A stretch of 19,335 bases of DNA from Deltaproteobacteria bacterium (GTDB lineage Bacteria > Myxococcota > Myxococcia > Myxococcales > 40CM-4-68-19): assembly GCA_005879505.1 (NCBI GenBank), contig VBKQ01000261.1, positions 1-19,335 on the forward strand, read 5' to 3'. Positions 1 to 6,306 of this stretch are shown here, one piece after another. The stretch's first letter is position 1. Each line of letters opens with the position of its first letter. A model generated the notes under the pieces. The model was not told the origin of the DNA. It saw only the letters and a list, made by a program, of their open reading frames with translations, and made no database searches. The position numbers and the translations under genes are program-made.

Positions 1-416
1 TCGATGGCGATCCGCTCCGCGATCAAGTCCTCCTTGATCATGTCGATCAAGGAGTTCCCTTCGGCGTACTGCGCATGGCTGCGCGTGAGGAGCCCCTCCG
101 GATTGAAGTCGGGTGCGCCTCCGAGCTGGCGGATGCGCTCCGCGATACGGTCCGCGTGCTCCTGCTCCTGGCGCGCGTGTTCCATGAATTCGTCCGCGAC
201 CGCCTGGTAGTGGATCCCCGCGGCCATGTAGTGGTGCCGCCGGTACCTGAGCGTGCAGACGATCTCGGTCGCCAGCGCCTCGTTGAGCAGCCTGACCGCA
301 GTTTCCACGTCTCCCCGGTAGGCCGGCGTCACCGCGCCCTTCTCCACGTGCTCGCGCGCGCGCCGCTGGAGCTCCTTGATGTCCGTCAGAAACGGCGTTG
401 CCTTCGTATCGCCCAT
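1..416 (-). CDS. Ferritin-like / bacterioferritin-family protein (partial, 3' end off the window)
   Basis: The gene starts at ATG 416-414 and stays open to the left edge, so about 138 residues are visible and the C-terminus is missing. A GGGAG ribosome site lies 6 bases before the ATG. The sequence has ferritin four-helix-bundle character: helix 1 carries E51 (EALATEI), helix 2 has E84 and H87 in an E-Q-E-H pattern (the ferritin ExxH metal ligands), and then comes the bacterioferritin-like stretch around IRQLGGAPDFNPEG (95-108). E119 and E134 fall where helix 3/4 metal ligands are expected. By family it should oxidise and store iron or protect against peroxide in the cytoplasm. It is transcribed away from the M20 gene, with an 87-base gap between them. 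The heme-binding Met of true bacterioferritins cannot be confirmed because the gene is cut, so a Dps-like or other ferritin-like subgroup remains possible. Confidence 0.85.
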   Translation of the reverse strand, partial: MGDTKATPFLTDIKELQRRAREHVEKGAVTPAYRGDVETAVRLLNEALATEIVCTLRYRRHHYMAAGIHYQAVADEFMEHARQEQEHADRIAERIRQLGGAPDFNPEGLLTRSHAQYAEGNSLIDMIKEDLIAERIAI

Positions 417-475
417 CGCCCGCTCCCTTCGCGGAAAGTTTCGCGCCGGAAAGCTAGCCATGCGGTTGACCTGTG

Positions 476-490
476 GCAGCGTCCGTGCCA
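476..490 (-). promoter_or_regulatory. Candidate sigma-54 (-24/-12) promoter for the ferritin-like gene
   Basis: On the minus strand this reads TGGCACG-GACG-CTGC. The -24 block matches the sigma-54 consensus exactly. The -12 block has CTGC instead of TTGC, and the GG-to-GC spacing is the required 10 bases. Transcription would start near 464, giving a leader of about 48 bases before the ATG at 416 that includes the GGGAG ribosome site. The match is by eye only and could be chance in GC-rich DNA. Confidence 0.35.
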
Positions 491-503
491 GACGGAGCGC
501 CCC

Positions 504-1898
504 ATGCTGCCGAAGGGATTTCTCGAGCTGGCGCGCACGCTGATCGGCGTGAACACGGTGTCCTCAGAGGGGACGCGGCAGGCAGCCGACCTCCTGCAGG
601 CGCTGTGGGAGCAGGCCGGCTTGCCGGTGCGCCGCCAGGTGGTCGAGGAGGTGCACGTCAACATCCTCGGCGGTCCGGGCGGCGAGGTGGCCGGCCCGGG
701 AGGCGTCCTGATGGTCACGCACCTGGATACGGTTCCTCCGGGTCCGCTGGAGAGGTGGCAGAGCGATCCATGGACGCTGACCGAGCGCGACGGCTTCCTC
801 CACGGACTCGGCGTTGCCGACGTGAAGCTGGACGCGCTCTGCAAGGCGGAAGCGGCGCGCAGGCTGCAGGGCCGCCGGGCCCGGCGCCCGTTCTGGTTCC
901 TCGGCACGTTCGGCGAGGAAGTGGGACTGCGCGGGGCCAGGCATTTCGCGGGTAGCGAGCTGTTTCGCGAGGTGTCGCCGGCGCAGGTCCTCTGCGGCGA
1001 GCCGAGCGAGCTCCGCATCGTCTCCGCGCACAAGGGGTATGCCGTCGTCCGCTGCCTCGTCCGGGACCGCAAGGCCAGGCCGGTGAACAGCGAAGGGCCG
1101 GGGATCGAGCAGCTCCAGTTCGCGGGAAAGGCGGCGCACAGCTCGACACCGCATCTGGGAGAGAACGCCATCCTCAAGGCGCTCGAATGGGTGAAGACGT
1201 CCGGTTCGCCGGTGCTCGCCGCGCGCGGCGGCTCGGGCACCAACGTGGTGCCGGCGAGTTGCATCCTGGAAGTCCCCGCGCCGCGCGAGAAGGGCAGTCC
1301 CCAACCCGCAGCGACGTCGTTCCTTCCGGCGCGCCCGCCGCAGGCGAATCTCTGGCGCGCGCTCGCCACCGCGTCGGCGCTGGAGGAGCTGTGGCAGCGG
1401 ACGCTGCCGGGCGGCAGCGACGCGCGGTTCGACCCGGCCGGCGCCGTCGGCGGCCTCAACGTCCTGGAGAGCAGGGAGGCGGAGGTTGCCATCCAGCTCG
1501 ACGCCCGTCTCTTGCCCGGCCAAGACCCGGACGCGCTGATCGCGCGCTTCACGGAGCAAGCGCAAACCTGGGTCCGCGAGCTCGGGCAGGGGGAGCTCGA
1601 TCTCGAGGTGTCCGCCGAGCGTAACGCGGCGGGAATGTCCTTGCCGGACGCCTCGGCGCTGGTGAAATCCGTGGGCGCGGTGCTCGCGAGGCACGGGCTC
1701 GATCCTGCGCCCCGCGCAAAGCCCACCAGCACGGAGGCCGGCGTGTTCGCGCGCGCCGGATGCGAGGCGATCGTCATCGGCCCGGGGCGCAGCACCGGAA
1801 ACGCGCACACGCCCGAGGAGCGCATCGAGTTGGCGCAACTGGAGAAGGCGTGCGATCTGTACGAATCCCTCCTCGTGGAGCTCTGCGCGTGTACTTGA
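504..1898 (+). CDS. M20-family metallohydrolase (ArgE/DapE-like deacylase)
   Basis: This is a 464-residue protein starting at ATG 504 with GGAG 494-497 upstream. It shows the M20 di-zinc pattern in order: H73-x-D75 in VTHLDTVPPG, D106 in GVADVK, the catalytic EE pair E138/E139 in FGEEVG, E166 in CGEPSE, and the C-terminal H435 in NAHTPEE. The dimerisation (lid) domain covers about 175-375, with the typical GKAAHSSTPHLGENA stretch at 208-222. An unusual Pro/Ala-rich insert sits at about 260-315 between two lid-domain segments. The family removes acyl groups from N-acyl amino acids (acetylornithine, succinyl-DAP and similar). Its 10-base overlap with astA, followed by astD, suggests desuccinylation of a succinylated amino acid, standing in for AstE (an M14 enzyme). 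That substrate is inferred; other acylamino acids or dipeptides are possible. Confidence 0.88.
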   Translation: MLPKGFLELARTLIGVNTVSSEGTRQAADLLQALWEQAGLPVRRQVVEEVHVNILGGPGGEVAGPGGVLMVTHLDTVPPGPLERWQSDPWTLTERDGFLHGLGVADVKLDALCKAEAARRLQGRRARRPFWFLGTFGEEVGLRGARHFAGSELFREVSPAQVLCGEPSELRIVSAHKGYAVVRCLVRDRKARPVNSEGPGIEQLQFAGKAAHSSTPHLGENAILKALEWVKTSGSPVLAARGGSGTNVVPASCILEVPAPREKGSPQPAATSFLPARPPQANLWRALATASALEELWQRTLPGGSDARFDPAGAVGGLNVLESREAEVAIQLDARLLPGQDPDALIARFTEQAQTWVRELGQGELDLEVSAERNAAGMSLPDASALVKSVGAVLARHGLDPAPRAKPTSTEAGVFARAGCEAIVIGPGRSTGNAHTPEERIELAQLEKACDLYESLLVELCACT

Positions 1899-2932
1899 TC
1901 CGCGACGGCCAGAAGAACGATCTGCCAGGCCTGAGCAAGCTGGCGTCCGAGCTGAACACCGTCAACCTGCCCGACGACGAGCGGGAGCTCGGCTCGATCC
2001 TTGAGAAATCCACCCGCTCCTTCGACGGCCGCATCCGCAACCCGTTCGAGCGCGAGTATCTCTTCGTGATGGAGGAGCCGCGCTCGGGAAAGGTGATCGG
2101 CTCTTCGCTGATCATCGCCCAGCACGGCACCCGCGACGCGCCGCACATCTTCTTCGACGTCTACGAGAAGGAGCATTACTCGTACAGCGTGGACCGCCAC
2201 TTCCGGCACCGCGTGCTTTCCATCGGGTACAACTTCGACGGGCCGACGGAGATCGGCGGCCTGGTCGTCGACCCGCAGTTCCGCGGCCAGGGAAAACCGG
2301 GCAAGCAGCTCAGCTACGTGCGGTTCCTCTACATCGCCATGCACCGGCCGCGCTTTCGCGACCGCCTCCTGGTGGAGCTTCTTCCCCGTCTGGAGGAAGA
2401 GGGCCGCAGCCCGCTCTGGGAGGCGCTGGGCCGCAAATTCACTGGGCTCTCCTATCAGGACGCGGACCGGCTCTCGCGCGAGAACAAGGAGTTCATCCAG
2501 CAGCTCTTTCCGCCTGGCGAGATCTACGCGACGCTGTTCTCGCAGAAGATCCAGGAGGCGATCGGCGAAGTCGGGCCGGAGAGCGTCGGCGCCCGGGCGA
2601 TGCTGACGAAGATCGGGTTCCGCTATGACGAGCGGATCGATCCGTTCGACGGCGGCCCGCACTACTCTGCGCCGACGGAGCTGATCGAGCCCATCCGCCG
2701 CTTTCGCCGCGCCAAGCTCGCGCGGCAGCGGCTGCCCGCCGGCACGGAGGCGACGCCTGGCGAGATCGACGAACGGCTGGTCTCCGTCGAGCGCACACAG
2801 GGCCGCAACCGTTTTCGCGCCGTGCGCACCGTCTGCGCGTTCCGCGATGCGGAAGTGCAGCTTCCTCCATCGGCCGTCGAAGCTCTCGAAGCGGAGGACG
2901 GCGAGCGGCTGCATACGATACCCTTCGAGTGA
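1889..2932 (+). CDS. astA: Arginine N-succinyltransferase
   Basis: This 347-residue protein (E. coli AstA is about 344) catalyses succinyl-CoA + L-arginine to N2-succinylarginine, the first step of the AST pathway, in the cytosol. Recognisable AstA blocks are IGGLVVDPQFRGQGKP at about 122-137 (GNAT-like CoA-binding loop), SPLWEALGRKF at 174-184, DADRLS at 191-196 and the hallmark IDPFDGGPHY at 250-259. I choose the GTG start at 1889 because GGAG 1877-1880 lies 8 bases upstream and the protein then begins at the expected family position (YLIRDGQ). It overlaps the end of the M20 gene by 10 bases and its stop overlaps the astD start (TGATG), so translation is probably coupled. Some AstA homologues also accept ornithine. 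Confidence 0.93.
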   Translation: MYLIRDGQKNDLPGLSKLASELNTVNLPDDERELGSILEKSTRSFDGRIRNPFEREYLFVMEEPRSGKVIGSSLIIAQHGTRDAPHIFFDVYEKEHYSYSVDRHFRHRVLSIGYNFDGPTEIGGLVVDPQFRGQGKPGKQLSYVRFLYIAMHRPRFRDRLLVELLPRLEEEGRSPLWEALGRKFTGLSYQDADRLSRENKEFIQQLFPPGEIYATLFSQKIQEAIGEVGPESVGARAMLTKIGFRYDERIDPFDGGPHYSAPTELIEPIRRFRRAKLARQRLPAGTEATPGEIDERLVSVERTQGRNRFRAVRTVCAFRDAEVQLPPSAVEALEAEDGERLHTIPFE

Positions 2933-4395
2933 TGGACTTCATCGGCGGAAGCTGGGGCGAGCCCGCGACGCCCGACGCAATCATCGAGGACCGCTCGCCG
3001 GCGGACCTTTCACTGGTGCTCGGCCGGTTTCCCTGGGCGGTGGCGCAGGTCGATCGGGCGGTCAGCGCTGCGAGGGTGGCACAGGAGGGGTTCGCGGAGC
3101 TCCCCCTGCACGATCGCGCCCGGCTCGTGCGCCGGATCGGGGCCGTGCTCGCGAAGCGCGAGGAGGAGCTGGCGCGGGCCATCGCCCTCGACGTCGGGAA
3201 GCCGCTCTGGGAAGCGCGCCTGGAGGCGCAGGCCTGTAGCGCGAAAGCGGGCATCACCGCCGACGAGGGGCTCAAGCTGGTCGCCAACTTTCCCGCGCCG
3301 GGGCAGCGAGGCGCGGAGTGCCGGTTCCGGCCCCTGGGCGTCGCTGCCGTGCTCGGGCCCTTCAACTTTCCCATCCATCTGCCCAACGGGCACATCCTGC
3401 CGGCGCTGGCGTGCGGCAACGCCGTGGTGTTCAAGCCGAGCGAGATCGCGCCGCACGCAGCGGAGGTCTACGCCAGATGCCTGGAGGAGGCCGGTATTCC
3501 CCGTGGTGTATTCAACCTCGTGCAAGGAGGACCGGCGGCCGGCGCGGCTCTCAGCGCGCACTCCGGCGTCGATGCGGTCTTGTTCACCGGAAGTTGGGCC
3601 GTCGGCCAGGCCATCCAGCGCGCGAATGAGGATCAGACGAAGCTGCTGGCGCTGGAGATGGGCGGCAAGAACGCTGCCCTGGTCCTCGCCGACGCGGATC
3701 CGGAAAAGGCAGCGTACGACGTGCTCTTCTCGGCCTTCGTCTCCGCGGGGCAGCGTTGCACCGCCGCGTCCCGGGCGGTGGTGGTAGGCGATGCGCGGCG
3801 GTTCGCGGACCGGATCGTGCAGCTCGCGCAGCAGCTCTCCATCGGGCACCCTCTCGACGAAGGCGTATTCATGGGACCGCTCGCGTCCGCGGCGGCGCTG
3901 GAGAAATTCGAGCGGGGCCTGCGCGCGACGGATGCGGAGTGCCTCCTCGCTCCCCGCCGGCTGCAGCCGCGCGGTCTCGACGGGTGCTACGTCAGCCCGT
4001 CGGTGCATTTCGTCCAGCAACGCCGCGGCACGGCGTACGAGCGCGAGGAGCTCTTCGGTCCCGACCTCGCCGTCTACCCTGCCGCATCCGAGGAAGAGGC
4101 GCTGGAGATCGCCAATTCCACGGATTACGGTCTGGCGGCGAGCGTGCACACGCGCAGCGAGCAGACGTTCGATCGCTGCCAGCGGGCGCTCGCCTGCGGC
4201 GTGGTGAACTGGAACGCACCCACTGTCGGCGCCAGCGGGCGGCTCCCCTTCGGCGGGCTGCGACGCAGCGGCAACCATCGTCCGGCCGCGCTCTGGAGCA
4301 CGCTCTACTGCGCCGCCCCCGTCGCGGTGATGCGGGGCGACTCGGAGCTCGACAAGAAGAAGCTCGCCCCCGGCATATCATGGGTGGACGAATGA
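2932..4395 (+). CDS. astD: N-succinylglutamate 5-semialdehyde dehydrogenase
   Basis: This 487-residue aldehyde dehydrogenase is close to the usual AstD length and oxidises succinylglutamate semialdehyde to succinylglutamate with NAD(P)+. The segment GPFNFPIHLPNGHILPAL (142-159) followed by FKPSE and FNLVQGG is characteristic of AstD rather than of general ALDHs. Catalytic residues are N145 (GPFNFP), K168 (FKPSE), E242 (LEMGGKN) and C276 (GQRCTAAS). The start is ATG 2932 in a TGATG overlap with astA; GTG 2929 is also in frame, and no clear Shine-Dalgarno is present, so translation is probably coupled. AstB and AstC are not in the window. The stop overlaps the selB start as ATGA. Confidence 0.93.
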   Translation: MDFIGGSWGEPATPDAIIEDRSPADLSLVLGRFPWAVAQVDRAVSAARVAQEGFAELPLHDRARLVRRIGAVLAKREEELARAIALDVGKPLWEARLEAQACSAKAGITADEGLKLVANFPAPGQRGAECRFRPLGVAAVLGPFNFPIHLPNGHILPALACGNAVVFKPSEIAPHAAEVYARCLEEAGIPRGVFNLVQGGPAAGAALSAHSGVDAVLFTGSWAVGQAIQRANEDQTKLLALEMGGKNAALVLADADPEKAAYDVLFSAFVSAGQRCTAASRAVVVGDARRFADRIVQLAQQLSIGHPLDEGVFMGPLASAAALEKFERGLRATDAECLLAPRRLQPRGLDGCYVSPSVHFVQQRRGTAYEREELFGPDLAVYPAASEEEALEIANSTDYGLAASVHTRSEQTFDRCQRALACGVVNWNAPTVGASGRLPFGGLRRSGNHRPAALWSTLYCAAPVAVMRGDSELDKKKLAPGISWVDE

Positions 4396-6306
4396 GCAGC
4401 CCGCTCCGCGTCGTCGTCGGAACCGCCGGGCACGTCGACCACGGCAAGACTGCGCTGGTCCGCGCGCTCACGGGCATCGACACGGATCGCCTGCCGGAGG
4501 AAAAGCGCCGCGGCATCACGCTCGAGGCCGGGTATGCGCACCTCGAGTTGCCGGGGGTCGGCACCGCCGGCGTCGTGGACGTCCCCGGTCACGAGCGCTT
4601 CTTGCGCGCGATGGTCGCGGCGGCGGGTGGAATCGACGTGGCGGTGCTCTGTGTCGCCGCCGACGAGGGGCCGATGCCGCAGACGGCCGAGCATCTCGAC
4701 GTGCTCCGGTTGCTCGGAGTCCAGGCCGGGGTGATCGCGATGACGAAGGCGGACCTGCTTCCCGAGCTTGGCGCCGATCATCGCGAGCTGCTCACGGCCG
4801 AGCTGCGCGAGCTGGTCGAGGGAACCTTCCTCGAGGAAGCGCCCATCATCGAGGTGTCCGCGCGAACCGGCAAGGGATTGCCGGAGCTGGTGCGGGCCCT
4901 GGCGGACGTCGTCAAGGCACGGGAGGCGGCGCCGCGGCCGGAGCAGGCCCCGTTGTTCCTGCCACTCGATCGGTCGTTCGCGGTGAAGGGCTTCGGTACG
5001 GTGGTCACGGGGACCCTCTTCTCCGGCGCCCTCGCGGCGGGGGATGAGGTCGATCTCGCCGGCGCCGGCGCCAAGGCCCGTGGCGTGCGCGTGCGCGGCG
5101 TCCAGGTCCACGGCAGCCCCGTCGACAAGGCGCGTGCAGGACAGCGCACCGCGGCGAATCTGGCCGGAATCGAGGTGCACGAGGCTCCTCGGGGCGCTGC
5201 GCTGGTCCAAGCGGGCACGCTGCAGTCCGTGGGCGCCGCGCAGGTCCTCGACGTCGAGCTGGAGCTGCTTCCCTGGGCAGCTCGACCGCTGCGGAACCGG
5301 GCGCGGCTGCTCGCGCACATCGGAACTGCCCAGGTGCCGTGCGTGGTCGCCCTCGTCGACCGCGCGGAGCTGGCGCCGGGCGAACGCGCCGTGGGTCAGC
5401 TCCGGTTGGGGCGTCCTACGGCAGCGATCGCCGGGCTCCGGTTCCTTCTCCGCGGCGAGTTGCCCAAGACGTCAATGGTGTCCCCCAAACCCGGTCGGGG
5501 ACACGATCCAATCGTGTCCTCCGGCCCACCCCTGGGGAGAGGCCCCCGGTTCCATGCCTCCACCCTGGGCGGCGGCCGCATCCTCGCCGTCGCGGCGCGC
5601 AAGCGGCGGCGGCGCGAGTCGGACGCGGAAGCGCTACAGGCCCTCGCGGGAGAAGATCCGCTCGCCCAGGCGGACCGCCTGCTGCTCGAGTCCGGTTACC
5701 CCGGCACTTCTCCGCAGAGGCTGGCCGCGCGCGGCGCGTTCACGGTCAAGTCCGCCGAGAAGGCGCTGGAGCGGCTTGCCCAGGTGGGAAAGGCACTGCT
5801 CTATGACCGCGAGGCCCGCCTCTACGTGCACAAGGAAGTGCTGGAAGCGCTGGATGCGAAGGTCCTGGCGCGCCTGCACGAGCATGCGGCCCGCGATTCC
5901 ATCGATCCCTCCATCGCCCGCGAAGAGCTGCGCCAGCGCACCGGATCTCCGCCTCCGAAGCTGTTCGCGAAAGCGCTGGCGTCGCTCGCCGAGCGAGGCG
6001 AGCTTCGAGCGGACGCCGAGCGCATCCATCCGCCAGGGGCCGCGGCGAAGCTGTCGGGCGCGGACGCCGACGCGCAGGAGAAGCTCGCCGGGGTCCTGGA
6101 GAATGCGGGCCTGTCGCCACAGCGTGGATCTCCGGCGCCGGGTGCTCGCGCATCTCTCCGAGCACGGGTCGATCGATGCCCAGTCCTTCAAGGAGCTCAC
6201 CGGACTGACGCGCAAGTTCGCCATTCCGCTTCTCGAGTACTTCGACCGCGAGAGGCTGACCCTGCGGATCGGCGACAAGCGCGTCCTGCGCAAGGGCGAG
6301 CGGTGA
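4392..6306 (+). CDS. selB: Selenocysteine-specific elongation factor SelB (frame-disrupted near 6117, with an in-frame REP-like insert)
   Basis: SelB delivers Sec-tRNA to UGA codons marked by a SECIS hairpin. The start is ATG 4392 (ATGA overlap with astD). GTPase motifs are G1 GHVDHGKT (13-20), RGITLEAG (G2 region, 40-47), DVPGH (G3, 63-67) and TKAD (G4, 118-121). Beta-barrel domains follow, including FAVKGFGTVVTGTLFSG, and then the winged-helix region. Two oddities stand out. Residues about 360-383 are an extra loop encoded by a palindromic element at 5478-5519. After the LENAGLSP segment (about 6117) the correct sequence resumes one frame over as DLRRRVLAHLSEHG... and ends at RKGER, stop 6304-6306. 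About 45 residues of the third winged helix, compared with E. coli SelB, are missing there. The original frame stays open into the kinase gene. This may be a real pseudogene or a sequence or assembly error. Confidence 0.85.
5478..5519. repeat. Nested palindromic (REP-like) element inserted in frame inside selB
   Basis: Arm 1 is GTGTCCCC (5478-5485) paired with GGGGACAC (5497-5504), a perfect 8-bp stem with an 11-base loop. Arm 2 is GGACACGAT (5499-5507) paired with ATCGTGTCC (5511-5519), a perfect 9-bp stem with loop CCA. The two hairpins share the central GGACAC, so only one can form at a time. The element plus GC-rich flank (about 5470-5545) lies between the LRGEL and RFHASTLGGG segments of SelB, where homologues go directly from one to the other. 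It resembles REP elements mobilised by RAYT (Y1) transposases. No transposase lies in the window. Confidence 0.7.
6108..6123 (+). other. Frameshift/deletion junction in selB
   Basis: Upstream of here SelB is read with codons starting at coordinates divisible by 3; downstream it is read one base later. The last convincing upstream residues are AGLSP and the first convincing downstream residues are VDLRRRV. The change corresponds to a net loss of 3n+2 bases, or a gain of 3n+1. With about 45 expected residues missing, a deletion of roughly 130-145 bases is the simplest reading. Confidence 0.7.

Noticed and set aside
466..494. Sigma-70 promoter for the M20 gene (TTGACC, 17-base spacer, CAGACG)
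   Set aside because: The -10 is very poor and the predicted start would lie after the ribosome site of the M20 gene.
557..575. Second copy of the GTGTCC...GGGAC palindrome near the start of the M20 gene
   Set aside because: Only a partial 4-5 bp match that encodes ordinary M20 residues; no second hairpin is present.
386..2914. Long antisense open frame opposite the M20 and astA genes
   Set aside because: It is a shadow of two clear genes; the translation is low-complexity Arg/Ser/Pro-rich with no motif.
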